From Myxococcales bacterium UBA1203 (GTDB taxonomy: Bacteria > Myxococcota > Myxococcia > Myxococcales > UBA5297): a stretch of DNA of 64,000 nt. The notes below the pieces were generated by a model. The model did not search any database. It saw nothing but the letters and a program-made list of their open reading frames with translations, and had not been told where the DNA came from. Position 1 is the stretch's first letter. The number at the start of each line of letters is the position of its first letter. The stretch lies in assembly GCA_002309695.1 (NCBI GenBank), contig DBXV01000008.1, positions 47,843 to 111,842 of the forward strand. The letters are read 5' to 3'. Position numbers and translations under genes: made by a program. Below, in pieces: positions 1 through 9,097 of this stretch.

Positions 1-851
1 ACGTGGGTGTAGATCTGGGTGGTGGAGATGTCGGCGTGGCCGAGCATCGCCTGGACAGACCGCAGGTCAGCGCCGCGCTGGAGAAGGTGAGTAGCGAAGC
101 TGTGTCGGAGCTTGTGCGGCGAGAGGGGCTTGTTGATGCCGGCGGCCAGGGCGCAGCGGCGGATGATTTTCCAGATGCCCTGCCGGGTGAGCGCTTTGCC
201 CCGCGGTCCGAGGAAGATGTCCGTGCTTTTGTCGGCGCCTTTGAGGGTGGTTCTTCCCTCGTGCAGCCAGGTGTTGAGCGCCGCGATAGCCAGGTCGCCC
301 AGAGGCACCACGCGCTCCTTGCTGCCCTTGCCCCGGGCGATGAGGAATCCTTCCGTCAGATTCACGTCGCCGCTCTTGAGGCCGCACAGCTCTGAAACGC
401 GCAGCCCCGAGGCATAGAGCACTTCGAGAATCGCCTGATCGCGCTGGCCCGCAGGCGTCGTGTTGTCAGGCACCGAGAGCAGGTCATCCACCTCGTCCAG
501 CGTCAGATAGACGGGCAGCTTCCGGTGGCTCTTCGGGGTCTCCACGTTCTCGGTCGGGTCGTTCTGCGTGTGATTTTCGCGCAGCAGAAACAGGTGAAAG
601 CCGCGAATCGCCGCCAGGTGCCGGGCCATCGAGCGCTGACCGAGGCCGCTCTCATGAAGCGCGCTGAGGTGTGCCTCGACCATCTGCCGCGTGATGTCCT
701 CGGGCGAGGCGGCTCCCTCTTTGTCGAGGAACGCCAGGTAGTCGCGCATGTCGTGGCCGTAGGCCTCCAGCGTGTTGGGCGACAGCGAGCGCTCTGTCTT
801 CAGAAAGTCCAGATAGAGGTCTGAGAGAAGATCGAGGCTCATGGCGGACAT
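1..851 (-). CDS. xerD: Tyrosine site-specific recombinase XerD, 3' end cut by the window edge
   Basis: Read on the minus strand from ATG at 851, with a GGAGG-type ribosome site about ten bases upstream, this gives about 283 codons of a XerC/XerD recombinase. The N-terminal SAM-like domain (FLKTERSLSPNTLEAYGHD) is followed by the catalytic domain. The catalytic residues are visible: Arg in ASGLRVSEL, Lys in RGKGSKERVV, HKLRH with His and Arg, LGHADIST with His, and the nucleophile Tyr in TTQIYTH right at the edge. Only the last 15-20 residues should be missing. XerD with XerC resolves chromosome dimers at dif. It lies 72 bases downstream of pfp on the same strand and may be cotranscribed with it. 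A XerC paralogue cannot be fully excluded, but the length and start fit XerD. Confidence 0.9.
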   Translation of the reverse strand, partial: MSAMSLDLLSDLYLDFLKTERSLSPNTLEAYGHDMRDYLAFLDKEGAASPEDITRQMVEAHLSALHESGLGQRSMARHLAAIRGFHLFLLRENHTQNDPTENVETPKSHRKLPVYLTLDEVDDLLSVPDNTTPAGQRDQAILEVLYASGLRVSELCGLKSGDVNLTEGFLIARGKGSKERVVPLGDLAIAALNTWLHEGRTTLKGADKSTDIFLGPRGKALTRQGIWKIIRRCALAAGINKPLSPHKLRHSFATHLLQRGADLRSVQAMLGHADISTTQIYTH

Positions 852-923
852 ACGAGAGCGCCCTCCCGGAAGGTGAATTCCGAAAGGGCGCGGTCATCAG
901 GGAAATCAGAGGTCAGTCATCGA
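852..923 (-). promoter_or_regulatory. pfp-xerD intergenic hairpin overlapping the xerD ribosome site
   Basis: An inverted repeat pairs 858-864 with 885-891 (GCGCCCT/AGGGCGC), followed inward by 867-871 with 878-882 (CGGAA/TTCCG). On the minus strand the GGAGGG that should serve as the xerD ribosome site lies in the outer stem and its internal loop. No T-run follows, so it does not look like an intrinsic terminator. It could damp xerD translation or stabilise the pfp 3' end; this is inference. Confidence 0.35.
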
Positions 924-2144
924 TCACTTGCCGAGGATCTTTTCGACGGCAGGAGCACGGAAGCGGGCCACGGGGGGCAGGTCACCGCCGATGAGCGGAC
1001 GGCAGTAGTCGATGAAGGCCTTCGTCACGCCGTTGCCCTCTTTGTTGATGAACTCGTCGGGCATGTGCTTCGTCAGCGCGGCGATGTCGGTGAGGGCGCT
1101 CAGGCGGTAGTCCACGGCGTAGTCGCCCACGCGGTGAATCGTGACGGAGCCGTCTTTGCCGTGGAGGACGGCGAACTGGACGGCCTTCTGGCCAACCTCG
1201 CGGGCCTCCTTCTGGTCGGTGGACGAGACGCAGCCCAGGAACGAGCGCTGGAGATAGCCGTAGGTGTCGGCGCGCACGCGCTTAATCGGCGTCTTCTCCT
1301 TGATGAGATTCGCGAGGAGGTCGCCGAGAGCGCCGGTGCCGGAGAGCTGAACGTTGCCGTGGGCGTCCTTTTCCACCGTCTTGCTCAGCTTGGTGATGAT
1401 GGCGGTGCCGTTCTTGTCCTGGATGCCCTCGGAGACGGCGATCACGCAGCGGCCATATTTGGCGTAGCAGGCGTTCACGTCGGCGATGAACTTGTCGGGA
1501 TCGAAGGCGCGCTCGGGCAGATAGATGAGGTGCGGCCCGTCGTCGGGATAGACCTTTGCCAGAGCCGAGGAGGCGGTGAGGAAGCCCGCGTGACGGCCCA
1601 TGATGACGGCGATGTAAACGCCGGGAAGCGCGCGGTTATCGAGGTTCGCGCCGGCAATCGCGCTGGCCACGAAGCGGGCCGCGGAGCCGAAGCCGGGGCA
1701 GTGGTCGTTGACCATCAGGTCGTTGTCGATGGTCTTGGGCACGTGGACGCAGCGCATCTCGTAGCCGGCCTTCTTGGCCTCCTCGTTGACGATGCGCACC
1801 GTGTCCGAGGAGTCGTTTCCGCCGCAGTAGAAGAAGAAGCGGATGTCGTGGGCCTGCATGACCTTGAAGAGCTTCTTGCAGTACTCGGCGTCGGGCTTGT
1901 CGCGGGTCGAGCAGAGGCCGCTGGAGGGCGTGGCGGCGACGAGTTCGAGGTTGCCCTCGGTCTCCTGGGTCAGATCGACCAGGTTCTCTTCGAGGATGCC
2001 GTGAACGCCGCCGATGGCGCCGTAGATGCGCTGGATCTGGGGATATTTGCGGGCCTCGAGGACGACGCCGACGACGCTCTGGTTGATGACTGCGGTGGGG
2101 CCGCCGCCCTGGGCGACGAGTGCCTTGCCGGTGAGAATCGACAT
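924..2144 (-). CDS. pfp: PPi-dependent 6-phosphofructokinase
   Basis: The 406-residue protein is a phosphofructokinase. It phosphorylates fructose 6-phosphate using pyrophosphate, reversibly, in the cytoplasm. The substrate-binding motif MGRHAGFL is at residues 182-189. Two positions mark the PPi-type enzyme: GGNDS at 108-112, where ATP enzymes have GGDGS, and PKTIDND at 136-142, where ATP enzymes have PGTIDND. The Asn in GGND is a variant of the usual GGDD. Start ATG at 2144 has GGAGG about eight bases upstream. It is preceded by its own predicted promoter and a leader hairpin and followed by xerD. With pckG and fumarase in the same window it suits a PPi-sparing central metabolism. Confidence 0.93.
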   Translation of the reverse strand: MSILTGKALVAQGGGPTAVINQSVVGVVLEARKYPQIQRIYGAIGGVHGILEENLVDLTQETEGNLELVAATPSSGLCSTRDKPDAEYCKKLFKVMQAHDIRFFFYCGGNDSSDTVRIVNEEAKKAGYEMRCVHVPKTIDNDLMVNDHCPGFGSAARFVASAIAGANLDNRALPGVYIAVIMGRHAGFLTASSALAKVYPDDGPHLIYLPERAFDPDKFIADVNACYAKYGRCVIAVSEGIQDKNGTAIITKLSKTVEKDAHGNVQLSGTGALGDLLANLIKEKTPIKRVRADTYGYLQRSFLGCVSSTDQKEAREVGQKAVQFAVLHGKDGSVTIHRVGDYAVDYRLSALTDIAALTKHMPDEFINKEGNGVTKAFIDYCRPLIGGDLPPVARFRAPAVEKILGK

Positions 2145-2199
2145 TGGAAAAACCTCCGTTGGGGTTGGGTGTTTCGGAACGGTTTGAAGGGACAGAAAA

Positions 2200-2226
2200 G
2201 CCGGACGGCAGAGGGGGCCGTCCGGC
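2200..2226 (-). promoter_or_regulatory. Leader hairpin of pfp with following T-run (possible attenuator)
   Basis: A perfect 10-bp stem (2200-2209 with 2217-2226, GCCGGACGGC type) with a 7-base loop. On the minus strand it is followed at once by TTTTCT. It begins about eight bases downstream of the predicted pfp transcription start and lies upstream of the coding start, so it has the form of an intrinsic terminator inside the leader. An mRNA-stabilising 5' hairpin is the alternative. Confidence 0.45.
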
Positions 2227-2233
2227 GGAAAAA

Positions 2234-2270
2234 GGCGGCGCCCTATGGCACAGTTTTCCTGAGCGGGAAA
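2234..2270 (-). promoter_or_regulatory. Predicted pfp promoter
   Basis: Minus strand: TTTCCC (2270-2265), 17-bp spacer, CATAGG (2247-2242), then the discriminator GCGCCGCC (2241-2234). The -35 is weak. The -10/discriminator form matches the other predicted promoters of this window, especially the one before rpsP. Confidence 0.4.
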
Positions 2271-2308
2271 GCGCGCCGGCAGGGCGGGACAGGCGCCGTT
2301 TCAGTGCC

Positions 2309-2345
2309 TTGATTTGCGGGGGTGAACCGTTGTCAGGCGCGCCGG
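2309..2345 (+). promoter_or_regulatory. Predicted tlyA promoter (weak)
   Basis: TTGATT (2309-2314), 17-bp spacer, GTCAGG (2332-2337), discriminator CGCGCCGG. It resembles the shared promoter form but the -10 is poor. It would give a leader of about 45 bases before tlyA. Confidence 0.3.
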
Positions 2346-2388
2346 AAGACAGCCGGAATACGAGAGAAGCGCAGAGGGACACAGGACG

Positions 2389-3138
2389 ATGGCGGTGAAG
2401 AAAGAGCGGATTGACAGACTCCTGGTTGAGCGGGGGCTGGCCGCGTCCCGGGCCCGGGCGCAGGCGCTTTTTGGTGCGGAGGACACGGCCGTCTTTTGCG
2501 GGGACAGGCAGATTGAGAAGCCCGGCGCTCTGGTGGACGCCGCTCTGCCCATCCGCATCGAGGGCAGTGAGCTCAAATACGTCTCCCGCGGCGGCCTCAA
2601 GCTGGAGGGCGCGCTGGAACATTTCGGCATCAGCGTCGCCGGTCTGGACGCTCTGGACATCGGCGCTTCCACGGGCGGCTTTACGGACTGCCTTCTTCAG
2701 CGCGGCGCCTCTTCCGTCATCGCTCTCGACGTCGGGCAGGGACAGCTGGCGCCCAAGCTGCGGAACGATTCCCGGGTGACGGTTCGTGAAAAGGTCAATG
2801 CCCGCGCGCTGACGAGTGACGATGTTCCCTGGCCGGTCGATTTCATCGTTGCCGACGTCTCTTTCATCTCGCTCAGGCTGGTCCTGCCGCCCGCGCTGTC
2901 TTTTCTGAAGCCGGGCGGCGCGATTCTCGTGCTGGTGAAGCCTCAGTTTGAGGTGGGCCGGAGCGGCGTCGGCAAGAACGGCGTCGTCAGGGACGGGCAG
3001 CTCCGGCTGCGGGCCATCGAGGGCATCGCCGATTTTGCCGCGGACAAGGGACTGACCGTCGTCGGCTGGGTGGATTCGTCCGTTCCCGGGCCTGAGGGAA
3101 ATGTCGAGGCGCTGCTCTACGCGCGCCGCCCCGCCTGA
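2389..3138 (+). CDS. tlyA: TlyA-family rRNA (cytidine-2'-O)-methyltransferase
   Basis: The 249-residue protein has an N-terminal S4 RNA-binding domain (about residues 1-65, starting KERIDRLLVERGL) and an FtsJ-like methyltransferase domain. The SAM-binding motif LDIGASTGGFTDC is at about 89-101 and the conserved VKPQFEVGR motif lies near 185. The family methylates cytidines in 16S and/or 23S rRNA; older annotations call it hemolysin A. Length and motif order are normal. It is divergent from pfp and upstream of the HEAT-repeat lipoprotein, with 231 bases between them, so the two are probably separate units. Confidence 0.93.
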   Translation: MAVKKERIDRLLVERGLAASRARAQALFGAEDTAVFCGDRQIEKPGALVDAALPIRIEGSELKYVSRGGLKLEGALEHFGISVAGLDALDIGASTGGFTDCLLQRGASSVIALDVGQGQLAPKLRNDSRVTVREKVNARALTSDDVPWPVDFIVADVSFISLRLVLPPALSFLKPGGAILVLVKPQFEVGRSGVGKNGVVRDGQLRLRAIEGIADFAADKGLTVVGWVDSSVPGPEGNVEALLYARRPA

Positions 3139-3369
3139 CCTTCGGCGATTTTCAGAGGCGAGGCGCGGCCGCTTCGCTCTCTTTTTCAGCCGGCTGCCAG
3201 GCGGCTGATTTGATGAATGGCGCGGTGAAAGTTGCTACACGCCGCCGGCTTTCAGGATCTGCGGGGAGAGGCCAGCCCAACAGTGCCGTCTCTCGCTTCC
3301 TGAGTTTGGCGGGTTTCCTGACGCCCGCCTCCTCCATCAGCGCCCCTTCCCGGGGCTACGAGGTCAAAC

Positions 3370-5001
3370 ATGTGCCATTTCGCCCCTGCCATTCTGGCCC
3401 TCTGTGCGGCCTTCTCCCTGTCGGCCTGTTCGCCGGACCCGAAGAACGTCAATGACCAGACGAAGATTCTGATGACGTCCAAATCGGACAAACAGAAGGT
3501 CAAGGCGGTGGAAAACATCCGCGCGCTGGGACTTGAGACAGCGGAGACGGCGCTTGTTCCCATTTTGCAGGGGCCGCCGAAGCCCTCATCTCAGGTCATT
3601 CTCGCCAGCGCCAAGGCGCTGGCCGGCAGCAAGAATCCCAAGGCGGTGGATGCCCTGTGCGAGGCCATCGACATGAGCGCGGGCAGCGAAAACTCCGGCG
3701 CCAATGCCGCCAACAAGGAGATTGCCCGTGCGCTGACCGACATCGGCGACCCAAGAGCCGCCTCGCACATGGCCCGGCTGCTCAAAGTGACGCGCGACAA
3801 CTACGTGAGCATCGAGGCCATCGCCGCTCTCGCGAAGTTTAAGGACCCGAGCACGGCCGACGTTTTAATCGCGACGGCTGAGAACGACCGGCTGGAGGCG
3901 ATGATTAACAAGAAGGCGCTGGCCGCTCTGGGCGAGCTCAAGACCGAGAAGGCGCTGCCCACGTTCATCTGGATGCTCTTCTACGAGCGCCGCGGCACGT
4001 CGTTCTTCCCTGAGAGCGCCATGGGGATTTTTCGGCTGGGCGACAAGGCGGTGCGTCCGCTCGTGGACATCATTGAGGGCAAGGACAAGGAGCTTCTGGC
4101 CAAAGCCAAAGAGGAAAAGATGAACCCGGCGGCGCTGGTGGCGAAGGCGGCTCAGGTCCTGGGCGATTTGGGGTCCCGAGAGGCGGTTCCCGGCCTGATC
4201 AAGCTGCTCAAGTACGCCAACGCGGACGACCTGCGCGCTCAATACTTTGTGCGCATGGCGGCCGCCGATTCGCTGGGGCGGCTGCGGGCGAAGGAGGCGG
4301 TCAAGCCTCTCCAGTCGATGCTGGGCGAGGAAGAGACCATGGCGCGCCAGACGTACATTCGTGCGCTCTTTATGATTGGCGACCCCTCGACGGCGTCGAA
4401 GCTGACGGGCTGCGCCTCCAAGGATCACTGGCTGCTGCGCGACGTGTGCATGTACGGCCTGGCGATGCTCTCGCCTGCCAAAGACGCCAAGCTGTTCGAC
4501 GGCTACGAGAAGAACGCCCGCAAGCTCTTCATGAAGGACTGCGAGGAATTCGGGATTTTCGGCGAAATTGACTGCGTGACCGAGGGCAAGAAGGACTTCG
4601 AGACCATGAAGGCGGCCATGAAGAGCTACCGGAAGGCCATCGAAGTGGCCGGTGCCTGCGGCCGCGACAGGGAGTGCCTCGCCAAAAATCTGGAGCATGC
4701 GGAGCCCAGGGTCCGCGAGCGCGCCGCCTACGAGCTGGGGCGCATGGGCAAGACAGAATCCGTGGCGCCGCTGCTCAAGGCGATTCACCGGCCTATGGAG
4801 ACGGACAAGGACGTGGCGCCGAGGTTTGCCGCGATTCTGGGGCTCGACTGGGCGACCCGCGATGATGCCGAGGCCCGCGCCGCCGCGCGTCAGGACATCC
4901 CCGCACTGCTGGAGCAGGTGGAAAAGGAGAAGACCAAGAAGCTCTCACAGGCGTCGGCCGAGGACATTCAGCGGCTGGTGGCCAAGCTGGAACGCGAGTG
5001 A
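3370..5001 (+). CDS. HEAT-repeat lipoprotein
   Basis: The 543-residue protein starts with a lipoprotein signal (hydrophobic LALCAAFSLSAC, lipobox Cys at residue 20). The remainder is built of repeated paired helices of the HEAT/PBS-lyase type, for example ALADIGDPRAASHMARLL-like and VLGDLGSREAVPGLIKLL units, spread over about residues 40-530. Such proteins act as protein-protein scaffolds. The +2 residues after the Cys (SPD) do not clearly indicate inner- or outer-membrane retention. A terminator follows directly, and the upstream gap of 231 bases suggests its own promoter, so it is likely monocistronic. No partner can be named from context. Confidence 0.8.
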   Translation: MCHFAPAILALCAAFSLSACSPDPKNVNDQTKILMTSKSDKQKVKAVENIRALGLETAETALVPILQGPPKPSSQVILASAKALAGSKNPKAVDALCEAIDMSAGSENSGANAANKEIARALTDIGDPRAASHMARLLKVTRDNYVSIEAIAALAKFKDPSTADVLIATAENDRLEAMINKKALAALGELKTEKALPTFIWMLFYERRGTSFFPESAMGIFRLGDKAVRPLVDIIEGKDKELLAKAKEEKMNPAALVAKAAQVLGDLGSREAVPGLIKLLKYANADDLRAQYFVRMAAADSLGRLRAKEAVKPLQSMLGEEETMARQTYIRALFMIGDPSTASKLTGCASKDHWLLRDVCMYGLAMLSPAKDAKLFDGYEKNARKLFMKDCEEFGIFGEIDCVTEGKKDFETMKAAMKSYRKAIEVAGACGRDRECLAKNLEHAEPRVRERAAYELGRMGKTESVAPLLKAIHRPMETDKDVAPRFAAILGLDWATRDDAEARAAARQDIPALLEQVEKEKTKKLSQASAEDIQRLVAKLERE

Positions 5002-5039
5002 CGCCGCAATTTTCAGCCTGAGACTCGATGTGATGACGA

Positions 5040-5071
5040 GCCGTCCCTGCCTCCGCGGGGACGGCTTTTTT
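5040..5071 (+). terminator. Intrinsic terminator after the HEAT lipoprotein
   Basis: An 8-bp perfect stem (5040-5047 GCCGTCCC with 5058-5065 GGGACGGC) is followed by six T residues (5066-5071). It closes the HEAT lipoprotein unit and separates it from fumarase. Confidence 0.88.
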
Positions 5072-5104
5072 GCGCCCTTCATTTAAGGAAGGAGGCCGCT
5101 GCCG

Positions 5105-6736
5105 ATGATTCCGACGTTTCCCGATGACGATGACCTTGAATGGCGACGCATCGACAGCGCCGAAGCTCCCCTGATTCAGGCGGTTCAGACGCCTGCCGGT
5201 GACGAATTTGTGCGCGTGTCCCCGGAGGCGCTTCGGCTCCTCGCCCGGGAGGCCTTCCGCAGCGTCAATTTTCTGCTGCGGCCGTCCCACCTGGCTCAGA
5301 TTGCCGGCATCCTCTCCGCCCCGGAGGCCAGCGCCGGAGACAGGCTCGTCGCGAAGATGGCGCTCGAAAACGCCGCGCTGTCCGCCCGCATGGAGCTTCC
5401 GCTCTGTCAGGACACGGGAACGGCCACCGTTTTTGGCTGGAAGGGCGGCGGCATTGTGACGCCGGGCCGCGACGCGGAGCTTCTGACGGAAGGCATTCGC
5501 GAGGCCTACGCGGCGGGAAATCTGCGCCATTCAGTGATGGTGCCTTCGTCCACCTTTGATGAGGCCAACAGCCGCTCCAACCTTCCTCCGCTGGTGCGCC
5601 TCGAAGCCGTGGACGGCGGTGCCTATCGGTTTTTGTTTGTGGCCAAGGGCGGCGGTTCTTCCAACAAGACGCGGCTCTTTCAGGAATCGCCCGCCATGCT
5701 GCGCCGGGACCGGCTGCTGCCGTTTCTCGTCGAGAAGATGCGGGCTCTTGGGACATCCGCCTGTCCGCCCTACCGAATCGCGGTGGTCATCGGCGGCCTG
5801 TCGCCCGAAGAGACGCTGGAAACCGCCAAGCTGGTCAGCTGCGGCGCGCTCGAAGGTCTGCCGGACTGTCCGGCGCGTCACCCGGGCGAGCCGGAATGGA
5901 GGGGCGCCTTTCGTGACCTTGAGCTGGAGCGGGAGCTTCTGGAACGGACGCGGACTTTCGGCATTGGCGCACAGCTGCCAGGCCGCTTTTTCGCCTTGGA
6001 TGTGCGCGTCGTGCGCCTGCCCCGGCATTCGGCCTCGCTGCCCATCGGCCTCGCCGTGTCGTGCCTGGCGGACCGGCAGGCGTGGGGACGCATCGACCGG
6101 ACGGGCGTCTGGCTGGAACAGCTGGAACAGCATCCGGATCGTTTTCTTCCTGCGTCCACTGGGATGACCACGGACGATGACGCCGAAAAGCCTCCTGTCG
6201 AGGTGGACCTTTCCGGTTCCATGGACGACATCCGGCGCGCTCTCTCCGGGCTGCCGGCGGGGACCATGCTGTCGCTGTCGGGGGAACTCGTGGTGGCCAG
6301 GGACCTGGCGCATGCCCGCATCCGCCGCCTCATCGAGATCGGCGGAACGCCTCCCCGGGAGTTTTTCGAGCACCCCATCTATTATGCGGGGCCGGCGGGG
6401 ACGCCGCCCGGACATCCCTGCGGCTCTTTCGGACCGACGACGGCGCGGCGCATGGACGCGGACCTGCGCTTCTTTCAGGAGCATGGGGCAGCACTGGTGA
6501 CGCTGGCCAAGGGCGACCGGGGACCGGAAGTGCGCGCCGCGTGCAGGGACAACGGCGGCTTCTATCTGGGAACAGTGGGCGGCACCGCGGCGCTGGTGGC
6601 GGACAGGCACATCGTTTCGTCCCGCGTGGCCGCGTTTCCCGAACTGGGCATGGAGGCCGTTTTTGTGATCCGCGTCCGCCGCCTGCCCGCTTTCGTCATC
6701 GTCAATGACCGGGGCGATGACCTGTATGGAACCTGA
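5105..6736 (+). CDS. fumA: Fumarate hydratase, class I ([4Fe-4S], FumA/FumB type)
   Basis: The 543-residue protein matches the single-chain class I fumarase along its whole length and catalyses fumarate + water to malate. The three cysteines that bind the iron-sulfur cluster in E. coli FumA (105, 224, 318) have equivalents here: Cys101 in LCQDTG, Cys220 in TSACPPYR and Cys320 in AVSCLADR. Conserved stretches KGGGSSNKT, HPIYYAGPA and FGPTTARRMD are present; the last two belong to the C-terminal beta domain. Start ATG at 5105 follows GGAGG nine bases upstream. It stands alone between a terminator and the EF-G promoter. Confidence 0.95.
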   Translation: MIPTFPDDDDLEWRRIDSAEAPLIQAVQTPAGDEFVRVSPEALRLLAREAFRSVNFLLRPSHLAQIAGILSAPEASAGDRLVAKMALENAALSARMELPLCQDTGTATVFGWKGGGIVTPGRDAELLTEGIREAYAAGNLRHSVMVPSSTFDEANSRSNLPPLVRLEAVDGGAYRFLFVAKGGGSSNKTRLFQESPAMLRRDRLLPFLVEKMRALGTSACPPYRIAVVIGGLSPEETLETAKLVSCGALEGLPDCPARHPGEPEWRGAFRDLELERELLERTRTFGIGAQLPGRFFALDVRVVRLPRHSASLPIGLAVSCLADRQAWGRIDRTGVWLEQLEQHPDRFLPASTGMTTDDDAEKPPVEVDLSGSMDDIRRALSGLPAGTMLSLSGELVVARDLAHARIRRLIEIGGTPPREFFEHPIYYAGPAGTPPGHPCGSFGPTTARRMDADLRFFQEHGAALVTLAKGDRGPEVRAACRDNGGFYLGTVGGTAALVADRHIVSSRVAAFPELGMEAVFVIRVRRLPAFVIVNDRGDDLYGT

Positions 6737-6899
6737 AGGGCCAAAAACCTGCGGCAAACCGTCAAAATTCGAGGCGCGCGGCGGGCTCTTTCAGCGGGTG
6801 TCAAGGGGACTTTTGGGGGGGATCCAGATGTGGAAAATAATGTGGAAAAGTTAAGAAAATATAAGGATTTCAATAGGTTGTGATGTTTTGGAGTTTGCC

Positions 6900-6936
6900 T
6901 TGCGTCCGGGAATCCTTTCCACTAGCAAGGCGCGCC
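6900..6936 (+). promoter_or_regulatory. Predicted promoter of the EF-G gene
   Basis: TTGCGT (6900-6905), 17-bp spacer, TAGCAA (6923-6928), then the G+C-rich discriminator GGCGCGCC (6929-6936). This gives a leader of about 60 bases to the GTG at 6996. It matches the form seen before recC, the Snf2 gene and the initiator tRNA. The 6820-6890 stretch upstream is clearly A+T-rich, as an UP-element would be. Confidence 0.5.
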
Positions 6937-6995
6937 TTTTTTCCAGGGGGGTGTTTCACCCAGGCCGTTCAAACAAAAGGACCAGAGGAATCATC

Positions 6996-9089
6996 GTGCA
7001 CAGCGACTTTTCAAAAATCAGAAACATCGGGATCTCCGCCCACATCGACAGCGGCAAGACCACCCTGACCGAGCGAATTCTTTTCTACACGAACCGCATC
7101 CACGCGATTCACGAGGTCAAGGGCAAGGACGGCGTCGGCGCCACCATGGACTCCATGGATCTGGAGCGCGAGCGCGGCATCACCATCGCCTCCGCCGCCA
7201 CCCATGCCGAGTGGAAGGGACATTTCTTCAACATCATCGACACGCCAGGACACGTGGACTTCACCATTGAGGTTGAGCGCGCCCTCCGCGTCCTCGACGG
7301 CGCCATTCTGGTGCTCTGCTCCGTTGCCGGCGTTCAGAGCCAGTCCATGACGGTCGATCGCCAGATGCGCCGCTACAACGTGCCCCGCATCGCGTTCGTC
7401 AATAAGTGCGACCGCACCGGCGCCAATCCCCTCCGGGTGAAGGACCAGCTTCGCGAGAAGCTGGGACACAACCCTGTCCTGCTCCAGCTGCCCATTGGAC
7501 TTGAGGACAAGTTCGAGGGCGTCATCGACCTCGTGAAGATGAAGGCCGTTTACTTCGAGGGCCCCAGCGGCACCCAGGTGGTGGAGAAGGACATCCCTGC
7601 CGACCGCATGGAAGAGGCCGAGAAGGCCCGCGAGGAGATGCTCGACGCCGTGAGCATGTTCAGCGACGAGCTGATGGAAGCCATGCTGGAAGAGCGGGTC
7701 ACGGAAGATCTGATTCACGCCGCGATTCGCAAGGGCACCATCGAGCTGAAGCTGACGCCCGTGCTCATGGGCTCCGCCTACAAGAACAAGGGCATCCAGA
7801 AGCTCCTCGACGCGGTTGTCGCCTATCTGCCCGACCCCACCGAGGTGGAGAACAAGGCCGTCGATCTGGACCATGACGAGAAGGAATTCGTCATCGACAC
7901 CAACCTCTCGGCCCCCACCATCGCGCTGGCGTTCAAGCTGGAGGATGGCCGCTACGGTCAGCTGACTTACCTGCGCATCTACCAGGGCGTCCTGCGCCGC
8001 GACGAGTTCATCACCAACACCCGCACCGGCAAGCAGCACAAGATTGGCCGCCTGGTCCGCATGCACGCCGACAAGATGGAGGAAATCGACGAGGCGGGCG
8101 CCGGCGACATCGTCGCCATGTTCGGCATCGAGTGTAACTCGGGCGACACGTTCACCGACGGCAAGATGAACGTGGCCATGACCTCGATGCACGTGCCCGA
8201 GCCGGTCATTTCGCTGTCCATCAAGCCCGTTGACCAGAAGTCTGAGGTCAACATGGCCAAGGCGCTGCGCCGGTTCACCCGCGAAGACCCCACCTTCCGC
8301 GTGGGCATCGATGAAGAGTCCAACGAGACCATCATCCGCGGCATGGGCGAGCTTCACCTCGACGTCTACGTCGAGCGCATGAAGCGCGAGTACAACGCCT
8401 TTGTTGAGACCTCCGCGCCTCAGGTCGCCTACCGCGAGACCATCACCAAGCGGGCGGACTTCAACTACACCCACAAGAAGCAGACGGGCGGCGCCGGCCA
8501 GTTCGGCCGCGTTGCCGGCTACATCGAGCCCATGAGCGATTCCGATTTCGAGTTCGTGGACGAGATTGTGGGCGGCGTGATTCCCCGCCAGTTCATCCCC
8601 TCGTGCGAGAAGGGCTTCCGCTCGATGCTGCCCAAGGGCCGCAAGATCGGCTGCCCCGTGGTGAATCTGCGCGTCGTCCTGAACGACGGCTCCTTCCACC
8701 CCGTGGACTCCTCGGACATCGCCTTCCAGGAGGCTGCCCGCGGTGCTTTCCGTGACGCCTACGACCGCGCTCAGCCCAAGATTCTGGAGCCGGTGATGAA
8801 GGTGGTTGTGGAAGGCCCCAAGGAGTTCTCAGGCGCTGTTCTGGGAACGCTGATGCAGCGCCGCGGCATGATTATCGGCTCCACCGAGGACGGCCTGATG
8901 GCCCGCATCGAGGCCGAGGTGCCGCTGGCGGAGATGTTCGGCTATTCCACGACGCTCCGCTCCTCCACCCAGGGCAAGGCCGAGTTCACCATGGAATTCT
9001 CCCGCTATCTCCAGGTGCCGCAGGCCGTCGCTGACGAACTGGTCAAGAAGGCGCAGGAAAAACAGAAAGCCCAAGCCGGCAAGAAATGA
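6996..9089 (+). CDS. fusA: Translation elongation factor G, spd/mitochondrial EF-G1-like
   Basis: From GTG at 6996 (AGAGGA nearby) the product is 697 residues, a full-length EF-G: G1 loop AHIDSGKT (15-22), RGITI switch I, DTPGH and NKCD in the GTPase domain, then domains II-V. It is the GTP-dependent translocase of the ribosome. The N-terminus reads [17 protein letters not shown], the form of spirochaete/planctomycete/deltaproteobacterial (spd) and mitochondrial EF-G1, not the IGIMAHIDAGKTTTTER of common bacterial FusA. No str-operon neighbours (rpsL, rpsG, tuf) are present; it overlaps or abuts the ATPase-SLOG gene downstream. An ATG at 6888 is in frame but would add an unusual 36-residue extension. 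Confidence 0.93.
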   Translation: MHSDFSKIRNIGISAHIDSGKTTLTERILFYTNRIHAIHEVKGKDGVGATMDSMDLERERGITIASAATHAEWKGHFFNIIDTPGHVDFTIEVERALRVLDGAILVLCSVAGVQSQSMTVDRQMRRYNVPRIAFVNKCDRTGANPLRVKDQLREKLGHNPVLLQLPIGLEDKFEGVIDLVKMKAVYFEGPSGTQVVEKDIPADRMEEAEKAREEMLDAVSMFSDELMEAMLEERVTEDLIHAAIRKGTIELKLTPVLMGSAYKNKGIQKLLDAVVAYLPDPTEVENKAVDLDHDEKEFVIDTNLSAPTIALAFKLEDGRYGQLTYLRIYQGVLRRDEFITNTRTGKQHKIGRLVRMHADKMEEIDEAGAGDIVAMFGIECNSGDTFTDGKMNVAMTSMHVPEPVISLSIKPVDQKSEVNMAKALRRFTREDPTFRVGIDEESNETIIRGMGELHLDVYVERMKREYNAFVETSAPQVAYRETITKRADFNYTHKKQTGGAGQFGRVAGYIEPMSDSDFEFVDEIVGGVIPRQFIPSCEKGFRSMLPKGRKIGCPVVNLRVVLNDGSFHPVDSSDIAFQEAARGAFRDAYDRAQPKILEPVMKVVVEGPKEFSGAVLGTLMQRRGMIIGSTEDGLMARIEAEVPLAEMFGYSTTLRSSTQGKAEFTMEFSRYLQVPQAVADELVKKAQEKQKAQAGKK

Positions 9090-9097
9090 GGGAAGCC

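Noticed and set aside
873..2312. Long plus-strand open frame (479 codons) opposite pfp
   Set aside because: It is the mirror of a well-supported gene. G+C-rich codon bias leaves few stops on the opposite strand, and the translation has no recognisable motif.
3210..3248. Promoter for the HEAT-repeat lipoprotein
   Set aside because: TTGATG and a GCCGCCGG discriminator are present, but the -10 that would fit between them requires a 19-20 bp spacer and matches poorly.
7011..8699. Minus-strand open frame of 562 codons opposite EF-G
   Set aside because: Fully inside the EF-G gene; Leu/Val/Ala/His-rich translation typical of an antisense shadow.
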